Positions 33,868 through 45,925 of a stretch of DNA of 64,000 nucleotides are shown piece after piece. The translations under genes and the position numbers were made by a program. The first letter of the stretch is position 1, and each line of letters starts with the position of its first letter. The notes below the pieces were generated by a model. It saw nothing but the letters and a program-made list of their open reading frames with translations, ran no database searches and was not told the DNA's origin. The stretch comes from Diphasiastrum complanatum (lineage: Eukaryota > Streptophyta > Lycopodiopsida > Lycopodiales > Lycopodiaceae): contig MU831547.1 of NCBI GenBank assembly GCA_029204225.1, positions 124,001-188,000 of the forward strand, read 5' to 3'.

Positions 33868-34407
33868 TGTAAAGACCCTAAAGGATTGCCCTTAAGATGA
33901 GGATAAGAGAACACAATAAGAGAGACTATGGAGCCAAACCGCCCAACCAATCCTAGATAACCTGGATCTAGCTCCCAAGCCATGCCATGTGAAGCAAGAG
34001 GAGAAGAGATAAACTGGTGACCTAAACTCAATATGTCGACGGGAGAATCCCCACCTCATTATATAGAGAGCACCAAAGTTTCTTTGGTCCCAGGTTCGAG
34101 CCTCCCCTTGGAAACCAAGAAGCATTATATAGAGAGTAGAGTCCTATGCATGAAACCATGCAACCCCAATGCAGGTCAACTATAAATAGATCACATCTCT
34201 TCATGCAGTCCTCATGCCTATATCCATCACACAGACATGCAATACTCCATGTCTCAATTAGAGTGTCTGGGTCCTCTCATGGTTATTAGTCACAAACTGG
34301 CCTTGACATGGAATTAAATCATGGCGTGACCAACAATCTCGAATACCAGAGGGCCGGTTTACCATATTAGGACTATTCCAGGTCCTTAACTGAATATGGC
34401 CATAACA
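33868..34407 (-). repeat. 5' LTR of the gag-pol-free element (540 bp)
   Basis: Same termini as 29164-29618. It is longer mainly because of a 66-bp insertion-duplication at 34071-34136 and a short extra GGCCGGTTTACCAT stretch near 34353. Confidence 0.92.
34057..34136 (+). repeat. Small insertion with tRNA T-arm/B-box-like sequence and 14-bp duplication
   Basis: CATTATATAGAGAG occurs at 34057-34070 and again at 34123-34136, bracketing 52 bp absent from the other LTR. The insert contains CAGGTTCGAGCCTC, which fits the B-box consensus GGTTCGANNCC and can form a T-arm-like stem with a 7-nt loop. It may be a truncated SINE or tRNA-derived fragment with target duplication. The orientation is that of the B box. 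Confidence 0.5.
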
Positions 34408-34574
34408 AGTATGCTTTGGATTATTTCTTGCTTGAATCTGTACACCTGGGATGCTGTGTATTCAAGAAGTTTAACTACAATATAGAATATTCACGTATTA
34501 GTTACAGTTAAAAAAATTTCAGAATAGAAAAATGAATCACAACTCCAAAACCAAGAATAAACAAAATAAATAAC

Positions 34575-34871
34575 CTTTGAAATATCAACATCCTGTTGAA
34601 GGATGAACCACTCAAAAAACAACTTTGCATTGTACAAAGTGTACCACCCACAGCTTAATGAATCATTTTGTTGGGGTGACTGCAAAAAGTTCAACACACA
34701 AGACATCAATGATGGGAAACCACAAAATGATAAGAACACATTACATTGTTGATATCAAAATGCTGATAGAATGATAGAATTTACCTCTAGAGCGCTGATT
34801 TTCCATTCAGTTGCATGGGGAGTCTCTGATGGAATGTAATTACATATAATCAGTAGGATCGAGTCAACATC
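34575..34871 (-). pseudogene. Ulp1/SENP-type SUMO protease fragment, two exons
   Basis: On the minus strand, exon A (34871-34785, 29 codons, after AG and before GTAAAT) reads DVDSILLIICNYIPSETPHA and further. Exon B (34679-34575, 35 codons, after TTTTTGCAG and before GTTATT) joins in phase and reads SPQQNDSLSCGWYTLYNAKL. PQQ-x5-CG is the catalytic Gln/Cys signature at the end of the C48 (Ulp1) cysteine protease domain, and the preceding helix plus EW matches the family's layout. Ulp1 proteases cleave SUMO precursors or conjugates. The upstream His/Asp exons were not securely found, although an EHWSL-like word occurs near 34970 in another phase. It may be a gene fragment, a pseudogene, or domain capture by a transposon. 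Confidence 0.55.
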
Positions 34872-37800
34872 CTTATGCATATTACTAGCCATGATTCATC
34901 TTTACACAAAAAAGTTTCATAACATTATCTATAGATCTCCTGATAGAGATCGGGTTTAAACTCCAGTGCTCACTACAAAATAAAATAGAGAGTCCACTAG
35001 CTACAATTCTGAGAAATATTCCTAATAACATTGCCAATGATAAAGCTATAGACAACAAGAAGCATTTAAATTGACTTACTTGCAGTGGCCTATCAACCTC
35101 AATCCTACAGTTTGCAGTATAATGGTGATGTACCCCGCCTGTCAATTGGCACATCTACAACCTGATTTACTGATAATGGAAGCTCAACTTAAATTTGAGA
35201 TCTGTCAAGGCTCATATACCTACGTTCTATAGTCTATTTCAGATTTTCTTTGGCTTCTTATAGAATGTAAATTCAACAAGAGAAGGCCAATTGGTTAGCC
35301 CAGCCAGTCCCCTCCAACCGTCCTCTCAATCAAAGCAAGATGGACTTTTTAACGAGGCAAGTGGACTTATATCGACAAACACTGGATGGCTAGCAAGCCG
35401 AATTCAACAAATACCGTGCAAGTGCAATTCGAGAGCTCACACAAGCAAAGGCAGCTCTCAAGGCTTGCTAGCACCCCACAACAACCATAGCCGGCCCCTG
35501 TGGTAATTTCAACGCTCCCGCACTAGAAGCTGCACAGGCAAGTTTGGACCTTCATCCCGATTGGATTGTCTTGCAAGTCAAGTGGATGTTTCAAAATATG
35601 TTTCTCAAGGGGCCAGTCTTTCTACTCCTAGAACAAAACTTTATATTTTACTCATTCTTTAAGTTGTTATGTGGATAATCTTGTGATTATCTCATATGTC
35701 AAGATTATCTCATCTATTAATGGAACCAGGCAACATGACTCATCAAATGGATCTCTTTTCACTTTGGCACACTTTCATACTTTACGGACTTCTACATGTG
35801 CCTTTCCATCTTAAAATTTTCCTTCTATTGTAAATGACATTGTAGAATCTGCTATTGATGTCATCCCTACTTTTCTCAGTTTTTAGATTTGGGGCTTACA
35901 ATGAATACCTTAAGTGTATGGCTTGGTGTCCACAAGGTCGTCTGGCGTACTTCCCTTTACATTCAAGTTTCAATATTCCTAACAATGGCATATAGTCCTC
36001 GATATTCCTATAAGTACACTTGACTTTGTCACTACTTTTTTGCAGGATACTTTGGATAAGCAAGTTTGTCACTCTAGTTTGTTGCCAAAGCTAGCAATAC
36101 CCAAGTTGTTTTATGTATTCTCATAGAATGCTTTGCTCAATGGTTAGGTTATGACTTGTTTTTTGGTTTACCCTCTCTAGATGTTTTGGCATTGTTACAA
36201 GGACCTTTACTTATAGGGTCGCTTGATGGGCCCATACCTTCCATACACCCACCCAATGGGATAGCTCGTCAATAAGCAAATTTCATTTTCGACTTCTTCC
36301 AAAGGTGTTGGTCTTATCTCCACAGCTTCCACTACTCCAACTGCTTTTTTAGAAAGTTGGGCCCTTGTTGTCACTACAATAATTTTAATTTATGGTTTCA
36401 ACAAGATGACAAGCATGTTTTCTTGATTTTGTAGCTCATGTGGAGACAAGTAGTCTTCCTTTTAAACATCATCTTCATGTGGCCAAATGTCTCCCTCCTC
36501 CACTTCATGTGGCCAAATGTCTCCTCCACTTGTGCAAGCAATTCTATTTCCTTTTGAGCCATTTCTCAATTGTCATCAAAAAAATTATGGAACATCTCCA
36601 CTTTCACTCGCTCATGCAACTTCATAAAGATTCACCTTCTAATGAGACTATGGCAAGTCTTCTTTCATGTGTCAACCTAGGTGTAGGTGCTTGGCTTGTT
36701 GCATGGACCGTTATTCCACTCTCGCATCTTCCTTCAGAATTGCTTGTGACAACTCTTCCAATTATATTGGGGTTTTTAAAACATTAGAAATAACTTCATG
36801 TATATGGAGCAATACACAATTGTCACTAATATGACAAACACATTATGACATGCACCACGATACCAACTAGGAGCATAAGCGAAGTGAAAATTATGCGTTT
36901 AAGTTGCTAATGTATTCCTCATAGACATCAAATCACATGTGCACAGACATTTAACTATATGTGTCATGTACTATTCAAGCATTATGTGTCATTCTCATAT
37001 ATATATTTGATTTCTCACTTGACATCTTTATATGTATTAAAACTAGACCTCCAATAGGTATGATGACAATCACTTGCATGCTCAATGCATCAATGAATAG
37101 TAACAAGCATTCATGTTTGCAAATAAGAGTGTCATTTATGGAAATGGAAACCTGTCTCAAATCCCAACTACGTGTAAAATGAAGGAATACCTTGAGAGTT
37201 TATGCTTTAAACCTTGATTATTACTAAATGGTTTATCAGCTTTGACCCATTTCATAGCTAGTGTCAAGCTTTGCCTACAAACATATATGTGATTTTAACT
37301 TTAAACCACTTCTGGACATTGCAAGTACTTCTAGTTGCTAGATGGCCTCCCATGTAATATGTCCTGAAAAAATGTCGCCTAGATCCTTATCTAGCCACTT
37401 TAAGCCATGTCATTGACTTATCTTCTTGACAGAAGCAACACATGACACTCACCTGTAGCACTACCGTGTACAATGTGCCAAGAACTATTTGAGATAGCCT
37501 ACATCACTTTCTAGTCTTCCTTTTTCCTCCCTCACAAAAGATATATGCTTCCTAAGCCACGTTATGCAGATATGATCTTTCCACTATGATCTACATGAGA
37601 AAGGAAAACTTCCTCACACGACTTCATAGTGAGCTTTCACTTCAACCCAATCTAGACTAGTTGCATGTCTTTACAACAAAGGAATGCACCCAACACAAAG
37701 ATTATGTTGATGCCTCCTATTTTGTATTTAACATGAGGTTCGATTGTGTCCACCTTGCAATTGCAATACTCACAATCTACTCAATCAGTGACCATGGCTG

Positions 37801-39703
37801 CCAACTCTAATTTTCTAGGGAATAAAGACGTATAGAAATTCCTGTCAATTTGAGTGATGCATTTCATTCCGGATTATGGTTTACATGAGCTATTGTGTGG
37901 TAATGTTTGTATAGGAAAAGGCCTCCATCCTAGGGTCTTCCCCAGTGTGAGGGGACCAAGAGCGCACTCGCAGCAGGGAAGGCGTGAGGCGAGGGGCCCT
38001 GCCCAGTGTAAAGCATAGAAAAAACTTTCTACTCATAGTACCTGTTCTGTTTTTAAAACTGTCCAATAATGATCTTACATGTGTAAGGTATCTTGGTGCT
38101 TTCTATTTACAGCAGGCACATCTTAATATTTGTAACGTGCATTCAATAAAGCCTATTTCGAGCAGGGCATGATTGTGCTAATCGTTTGTCGAAATACAGA
38201 AAAAACTTTCAGCGGTGCTTTCCAAATGGATGAATCACTACTTTTAAAATGCTTAAATATAATGTAACCTATCAGTGATCAATCAGCAATCATTGTCTGT
38301 ACAAAGTTCCTCCTCACCACATTCACCATCATTCATCTGGGGAGAACAGCCTGAAAAGAGCAACAAAGCCTAGCAATGTGGAAGAGAGAATACCCCAAGT
38401 GTTAGAGGCAGGACGTGCAAGTACGTGTTACATGTAAAGTTATGGAGCATCAAGTGGAAACACTAACTAGCTTGACTTCTTGCTATCTATATTAGTGGTA
38501 ATGCGATAAAGCCAAACTCTTGCCTACTTCGATGTTTACGTACACATGGATGACATCGTCCTTGCATAGACATACGCAGTCTAAGCATTCCTTTAATAAA
38601 CACGGAATCAGTGGATGGATGAATGGTGTGATTGACACAAATAAGTGAACAAATACAAATTCTGAAGGAGCAACCGATGTCGAATTTTAATAACGTGATA
38701 TTTTGAGTTTTATCTTAAGAAGTGTTCCTTTGGCAGTAAGATTCGGACTTCTTCTGGAAGCCATAGACTGCATACTTGGCCATACGCAATTTAATTCTGA
38801 TCTCTGAGCTTTACAGAGGCTGGAACGCTTTTAAGATAAAGTGCCTAGCATAAAAGCAATCAAGAATCGAGAGAAAAGATGAAAAGGATGCCCAAAAGCG
38901 GCAAGCTTGAACATCATCTCAGAAGAGAATTGAGGATGTTAACAAATATGACTTGGAAAAGAATAATCACAGCTTACCCATTTATCATTGGAGGAAAAGG
39001 TTTGTGAAGGAAGTGAAAGCTTCTAAAAGAATGAGCACTTTTAATAAGCACAAATCATAGAATTATTAGTGAGCCTCTTACCATAGCATCCTTTCAATGA
39101 CTGAATTTCGTGAATGTAAGAACTCAAAATGTTACTAAATAATCTCAAAATAAAAGAGACAAAAACTATATTGCTTGAACAAGGTCAAAGTGAGAACTCT
39201 AGCCTTTACAAGTGATTCAAGCTTGCTAACAGTTGTTCATGTGGCTTTACAAGAATGACAAATGGTAATATCACAAGAAATTGCCAAACCAGTCATCTGT
39301 ATAATATGCCAATCTCAGATGTTTCCAAGCACAACTGGATACTACTGCTACTTCAGATTGACTTCATACCCATATGTAGACTGTGCACTCCAAGCCATGA
39401 AGAATATGACAAAGTCTAATTCAAGCCATGTTTCACTACAACGCTTTTAATAATCAACAGGATAAGCCCTCAACTATTCCAATTATGTCGATCGTGAATG
39501 TCATTATGGACCGACAAAGCCTAAAATCAAAAGGACACAATACAGGTATGTGCCACATGTCCCTCCAAAATAGAAAATTTCCAAAAAAAACATGTTCGTA
39601 AAAGCTTGAAGATGTCATATCGCATTCCATGGAGCATCCGTCAATCGGAATTCCACAAGTATTCACACAGGAAATCAAAAAATTCTCACACATCAAAAAC
39701 GGT
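34872..39703. other. Intergenic DNA, no intact gene
   Basis: Exon-like remnants may continue upstream of the Ulp1 fragment: near 35085-35150 on the minus strand an acceptor-like AATCAG and donor-like GTAAGT bound a short stretch. At 35340-35470 (plus) a frame broken by one stop reads like a Lys/Gln/Ala-rich helix (QAEFNKYRASAIRELTQAKA). The remaining stretch to 39.7 kb has only short ORFs without motifs and probably includes the 3' flank of profilin. Confidence 0.4.
36473..36532. repeat. 30-bp tandem duplication
   Basis: CTTCATGTGGCCAAATGTCTCC occurs at 36473 and again at 36503, two adjacent 30-bp units. Confidence 0.85.
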
Positions 39704-41887
39704 TCAAATGCCTTGGTCGATCAAGTAGTCACCGATTCTCTCCACTGCGATATTGCAATCACCTGGTTGAACAGGCTCATCATATATGCCTATGATTAGA
39801 GCACTGGTTGTTTTCTTAATGGTGACGCCTCCAGGTCCCTGCCAAATATGAAAGATTTCTTAAATCTAACATGGTGAACTGTATAGAGTGACTTTTGAAA
39901 TTTTGATTTCAAATTGTAACCTTTCCAATCCACGCCTAGGTACATCTTTTGAAGCCAAAGTTGGTTGCAAATGGAAAGAGGCAAAGGCAAGCAAGCTAGC
40001 ATGCATGCTTCAAAATTGTTGAGAGCAAAATTTGAGAAATGGATTCTATAAACATTATCATAAGCAACTTAATCATATATTGAGAATTGTAATAAACAGT
40101 AAGATTTCCCTATTGTAGATTTACATAGAAACATGACACTACTGATTGATTTAAAAAATTATGAGTTATTTTTCCTAAGTCAATCACAATATGCAAGCAA
40201 CTTTTATTAGCAGCACTCGTTGTTATTGCCATTTCAGTTCCAACCATTATGATAGTGATGACAGTTTCTGTTTAATGGTTCCAAAGATGCGTGCACAGCT
40301 GTGAGGAACTTGATTTTAGTCGAGATAAAAATTAATGCTTCAAGTTCAAATATAGTGATTGTGTTCTATTCACGCACAGGCATGCACATGCCCATATATT
40401 ATGTAGTCAAAACAAACAACCATTTATCGCGTTGTCCTGTGGAATGTCTGAATTTATAAGTCTACCCACGAACTCAAGCCATCAACTACCTCACCATAGC
40501 ACAACCCAGACACCAAAAAATCTTTATCAGAATATGCACTTTAAAAGAGGAGGTTATCATCAAGGACTTCAAACTTTCAAACAATGAGACAAAGTGCTTA
40601 CTCAAGCTAGCTACTTAAACCAGCTAAAAGCTTTGGTGTGGATCTTAGGTTTAATGTTTGCCTCAGACATTCCATGTGTCATAGGTGCACATGCTTTTAA
40701 ATTTTTTGTCAGGCCTTTCCACTTGATAAATTAATCCCCAAAGATTTGAAGGGCTTCTTTGACTCATAAAACTGTATTTGAAATTTGAACTGCAAATAAG
40801 TTACAGTGGTATATTCCAGACCACAAAATTTACATTATAGGGCAGGATAGAGATTTGGGATACTGATGCAGCGAGTAAATAAAAAGACGTACAGACATTT
40901 TTGTAAAGCACAAAAACTGGTCGTACCTCTACATAAGACAAATTGCCAACCCTTGCCAACACGAACTCTACACCAGGTACCATCATCACTCGTCTTTGCA
41001 AAGAACAGTGACCCCGTGAAAATTCACAAAATCAGAGCATCCAAAATCTCACTATCCAGTTAGGTCTCCTAAAGGATCCGATAGTATAATTGAAATCTCC
41101 CTTAGGGTTTCTGTCTACTTTGATTGTTATGAGAAGGAATGGCTTGCTATCATGACATTATCATTCCCCTCCAAAGTTAGCCCCAAAAAATTCTTTGTGG
41201 TTTAGGAAGCCCACTCTAAATGCAATCAAGAACATGGAAAGAGATTTATCAAAGAACATCACATGTCATAAGTTTTGCAAAGCATAACCAAAAAGACATT
41301 CAAGTGCACTTGAAGTTGAACGCAACAAAAAATATTTGTTTTACAATGAAAGAACTGGTCTAAAACCAAACCTTTCAACTGAGTGCATTCAAACAGGTAA
41401 TGCAGACAAGGCAACGGTAGCGAAAATCTTAGACCTAATATGAGAACCAATCAAGCCAACTGGTTGTAATGATTCCTTTGTGACATAGAGGTTTGACCAG
41501 AAATGCTGACCTTCTTCCCACGTATAACTGCACCAGCTTCACCCTGAATAACCATGTATTTCACTCCAGCCAAAAATAGACCATGCTGAGCAAGTTCACC
41601 AGAATCATCAAACGCTTTCACAATATTTGCAATTTCAACTGCAGTCACCTGCATATGTGCCTTGTAAGTTGTAAGTTAGGTGATTAAAGAAGGAACACAA
41701 TGAAGGGAAAACTAGAGCAGCAAGCTAATAATCGATCAGATCTAGATCAAACTCGCTATCCTCCCATTATACTCATAAAAATCCATTCATAGTGTCAGTG
41801 CATTCACAATGCTGACATTCTATACAATGAAATTAAACACTCAAATACAAAGACTAACGCAATAATACAATGTACATGTAAGTTGAA

Positions 41888-41946
<59 letters not shown>

Positions 41947-44900
41947 GCTAGTATTGACAAGTCGCAATGCCAAATTGATGTCAAATAACCTAAAATAGGT
42001 CTTAATCCAAAAAACATGATTCCAAGCTTTTCAACGTGCGGGCTATGTATCATACATATTTACTAAACATACAGCAATAATAAACATTTAACACAGAAAA
42101 TATATTTGCATAATTTAAAAACAAATTGTATGATGTATCCTATAAGCTTTATGGCTAGAAATTTTTTCTATCTCTCAAAAAGTTTTTGGTGAATTTGCTC
42201 TTAAAATGTAAGTATTTGATATGAAACTCGATCTAAATAATAAAGAGAAAACGGGACATATAACGGTGTGTAAAACTTCTTCGTTGCACTCAAAAGATTG
42301 TCCAATTGCAATCCAGCTCATATCGTTCTTTTTTTTAACTTTTCCTTGAAATTTTTAAGGAGAACTGTACAAAAGGGTGTAAGTATGCCACTTTATCAGC
42401 AGTAGAACATTAAACGATTGTGTACTAAGGGAAGCCCTTTTGGAATAATGAGCTATTGCTCCCAAACTCATGGATGATGAGGATAAGGATGAACTTGTGA
42501 AAGACAACTTAATGGCCTACTTTGTAATACGTTGTCAATAATTTGGAAATCGTGATATGGATTAAGAACCAATTCTTTTCTCTAGAACTTGAAACAGGTG
42601 GCCGAAATTCAGCCACACGCAGCCTACAAACAATCTTTCACTTGGGCTCCCAAAACTGGTTAATTGAGGCCTATGAACTCGTGCTATAAGGGACCAATTT
42701 ACCTTTGTAAATAAATCAAAAAAGTGTCCTAGGAGTAATTTATTTAAATGCGAACTCCAATATTTAACTAGTTGAGGAGACTGACTAGGCAAATTTAAAA
42801 CTTTCTATGCTAAATAAACTAGATTAAACATTTATGCTAACTAAACTACCAAAAAAATTTCAATCATTGTTCCTTTCTCCTTAAAATAGGATATGAAATA
42901 AAATAAAATTGTGATCTGGGTCGCGGAACGCTGCCGAGGTGCGTTCCGGATCATGATCCACATGATCTGCTGCAACTATAATTTATACTACTAGGGCAAA
43001 ACGTGAGGGCTACGTGGTGGTAGAATTTTACATAGTTCCACAGCATACAGAACAAACATGTACAGACTGCCATTTCATACTTATCAACGAAAACAATTAA
43101 ATTTTTACCAGTAACCTTTGAATAAATCGGGTTTAATTCCAACGTATCTTATGTTCTGTACCACAATTTCCGGATGTTTAGCATGTTCTGAACTTCAAAG
43201 ATAGGATGCAATTGAAAAAGAAGTGAAACCAAACAAGTTCTTGTATACCCAAATGTTGAAAAGAAGGAAAACTATATGTTTGAAGCTAATGTCACTCACC
43301 ATTACAACTTCCCCATGCATCATTATGACTAAAAAGAATTCTATGCTGCCTAGCATAGAATTTTACTTAAACATGTCAAAAAGCTAGGCATGTGACAAGT
43401 TCAATGTTTTTTGCTCTTGTCTGCCCTCAGTTGTGTAGTGGATTGGAGTTGAGTTCCTCCTTCAAGGAGAGGAAAGGAGTTCTAACCAGCTCTCTAATTA
43501 TTGAAGGACCAAGAGCTTCAACGTTGTGACAAACCAACTTTCTCAAACGGTCACCTATCGCATTTTGTTTTGAAACAGTTTCCCATCTTTCAAATGCAGA
43601 ATGTCTGATAGTGCAATTTTCCCCAATGTATGTCTTCGAAACTATGCATGCTAGTTAAAGAGTTTTGCAGCATACGGGTACAGCAGACTTTAGCATAATT
43701 CACTTATTTCTACTTGTACAATATTTTAGAAGCCCACTTTGCAAGTACAGCACGAAATGAACTTCTAAAAAATCTTTGGAGCAAGATTCATTAGGTGGAG
43801 CAAATACTCACAACATAAGAAAATAAGGCCACGAGAAGAAGTGTAAATTACCCCTATAGAAACAAGTGCAAGGTAAACATTTAGACACACTCAATTTTGA
43901 TCAGCCGCACAATGAGGACATTGTAAGGAGAATGACTAGCGAAACATGAAAACATAAAGCATGAAAAAATAAACTCTCTTTGGATCATAAGATTCAATAG
44001 GTGAACACAGGTGGCATCTTCCAGGCACTTAGCTGCCTTGGCCTGGCACATCCTCAGCCACGCAAACATTCAGGTGAGAGGCTAACGAGGATGAGGGAAA
44101 ACACAGAAATGCATAGCTGAGATGTGTTGGGGCCAAATCTTCAAATGTCTTCAAGCACCATATGTGAGACCCCATAGTCAGCATAAATCCAACCAACGGC
44201 TAACAAAGCCATTGTCTTTTGCCAATTCAATGGACATGAGAAAAGCAAGAAACAGATGGCTCAATGCAATCCATAATAGACAAGTGAGTGAGAGAGCAGA
44301 TGCAAATGGCACTTAGTTGCAAAGTGCTCACAAACTCTGACAAATAGCCAGTTGCCTTGTGTCACATTGAAAATGTCAAATATCATAAGCTAACATCTTC
44401 CTAATGCCTGTATGATGATTCATGGCTAAATGCAAATGGTTTGCACAATATAGCCTATTTACCACAATTTACTTCTTCAAAAAGCTAAAGTGAAAAACAG
44501 TTTTACGTGGCAAATTTACTTTTTTTTTAAATCCATGGCAAATAAGTAACAATAAACAGCCTTATGCCACTGATAAGCTGATTAATCAGGTTGTTCTTTC
44601 TGGCTGCAATGACCTAAAAAAGACCTTTTAAAAGAATATTGATCTCTGTAAAACAAAGTCTGAACAAAAACACCCAAGGCAAAAGTTACCAGACTCCCCC
44701 CCATACCAATACCCTATGCATAACCAAGAAAACACTCAAATCCATCCTCTATGATATCTAGCACTATTCACAAGGAGGTGAAAAATATGATCTGACAAAA
44801 TTGGGGCAACAAGCATTATCAAGGTGAGAACAGCAGCCTATCACATGACCATGACATACTAAAAAGTCAGATCCTTCAAAAGAATCAAAATTTGTTTTTT

Positions 44901-45486
44901 TTCCTGTATCACCTCATTTGTGTATTTGTGTGGCCAATTTGGATTCAAACTCACAACCTCGAAAAAGGAAGGCAGATATTCATCAACATGCCATAAATAG
45001 TATGCAACTCAACCAAGGGATCCACAACACGGGCACAATAATAATCACTAAAACACGAAGCACGAACAATTACTGACTTTAAGGCCAACCCTTGTTTGTA
45101 CGTGTGTACGGTCATTAGAGGAGTCATTAGCAGAATTTGATTTGTAAGAATTTGTACGATCCTGTAAATAGAGGCCTGCAAATTACCCAAACGAACCACG
45201 AGACTTGGCACCAAGAGATCTATCAAAACAAAAGGCACACAGCAATCCATTCGTTCTTGTACGGCTGCACGAAAAAAGAAACAGACTAAAATTCAACGTG
45301 TACGGAGCTGTACGGATTTGCAAAATTCTGGAAATACGAAGCAGAGAGGATAAAGAATACCGCTGGGAAAGTGGCACTCTGCGCCCAGGCGCTGCCGTCC
45401 TGTCCCAGAATGGCAGCTGCGGTCAGGTGCTGGCCTCTGCCTAGGTCCATCATCAGATGATCGTCCACATACGATTGCCAAGACAT
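39704..45486 (-). CDS. Profilin, three exons, 132 aa
   Basis: Profilin binds monomeric actin, poly-proline (formins) and phosphoinositides in the cytosol and regulates filament assembly. Exon 1 is 45486-45361 (42 codons), exon 2 41648-41511 (46) and exon 3 39838-39704 (44 plus stop). All introns are phase 0 with GT-AG ends. Exon 1 starts [12 protein letters not shown] and has [14 protein letters not shown]. Exon 2 ends [19 protein letters not shown]. Exon 3 starts [10 protein letters not shown] and ends [12 protein letters not shown]. Poly-proline-binding aromatics Trp3, Tyr6, Trp34 and Tyr126 are present. Length and exon pattern match land-plant profilins (131-134 aa). The segment after SATFPA ([13 protein letters not shown]) is unusual where most plant profilins have FKPEE. 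It looks intact and expressed; the GC-rich 5' region contrasts with AT-rich surroundings. Confidence 0.93.
39839..41510 (-). other. Profilin intron 2 (1.7 kb)
   Basis: Donor GTCAGC after ...GGGAAGAAG, acceptor TTTGGCAG before exon 3. AT-rich, with no other features seen. The donor is a weak match beyond GT. Confidence 0.85.
41649..45360 (-). other. Profilin intron 1 (3.7 kb)
   Basis: Donor GTATTC after exon 1, acceptor TATGCAG before exon 2. It contains a CT/GA microsatellite (41888-41943), a short GC-rich hairpin (42924-42948) and no recognisable gene or element. ORFs in it are short and unsupported. Confidence 0.85.
41888..41943. repeat. (CT)n microsatellite in profilin intron 1
   Basis: About 26 CT units with one early interruption, GA on the gene's sense strand. 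Confidence 0.95.
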
Positions 45487-45873
45487 TGTGCTGCTCCTGC
45501 TGCCCGGCTCTCGATCCTCTGCTCAGATCTGCGCCGCTTCCTTCCAATTCCAAGGCCCGATTGATCGCGCCTCACAAGACTGAGGCACCTCTTCCGATCC
45601 AACACGCAACGCAGAGAGACTAAGCTTCCAAGGAATTATTGACAGGCTCAAATACGCAACAAACAGCAAGGCAGAGCGGAGGAGAGGAGGCGGGGGGATG
45701 CGCCAGCGCATCCACATCGGGATGCGATGTAAGCGCTGGCACAGCCACATCCCTGACGTGGAAAAATCAGCATCCGGAAGCGCATCCACAAACTGCCCCT
45801 TAAGATCTCCCAAAAACCCAAAACCGCCGCATCATGTGGCAGTCTACCAAAAACTGGATGCGCATCCGACGAG
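45487..45873 (-). promoter_or_regulatory. Profilin 5' UTR/promoter region, GC-rich
   Basis: About 390 bp upstream of the start codon with clearly higher GC and more CpG than the flanking DNA. No clear TATA box was seen on the sense strand. Short antisense ORFs reflect the base composition. Confidence 0.45.
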
Positions 45874-45925
45874 GACGGGTTTACGCACTATTCAAATACG
45901 ACGGGTTTACCCACTATTCAAGATT
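45874..45925. repeat. 26-bp tandem duplication upstream of profilin
   Basis: GACGGGTTTACGCACTATTC begins at 45874 and recurs at 45900 with one change (G to C), followed by AAATAC or AAGATT. The position about 390-440 bp upstream of the start codon makes a paired regulatory element possible, but this is unproven. Confidence 0.7.

Larger units (their letters stand above)
29164..34407 (-). mobile_element. Non-autonomous LTR retrotransposon (LARD-like), 5.24 kb
   Basis: Two direct LTRs (29164-29618 and 33868-34407) bound a 4.25-kb interior. On the minus strand the 5' LTR is followed after 1 nt by a perfect TGGTATCAGAGC primer site (33866-33855), and the 3' LTR is preceded by a polypurine tract (29631-29619). 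The flanks GGTAT and AGTAT are a 5-bp target duplication with one mismatch. No gag, protease, integrase or RT motif was found on either strand of the interior, so it would depend on enzymes in trans. Clear substitutions between the LTRs suggest an old insertion. Confidence 0.85.

Noticed and set aside
45286-45813. Antisense-frame and alternative ORFs over profilin exon 1 and promoter
   Set aside because: Shadows of the profilin exon and of a GC-rich promoter stretch.
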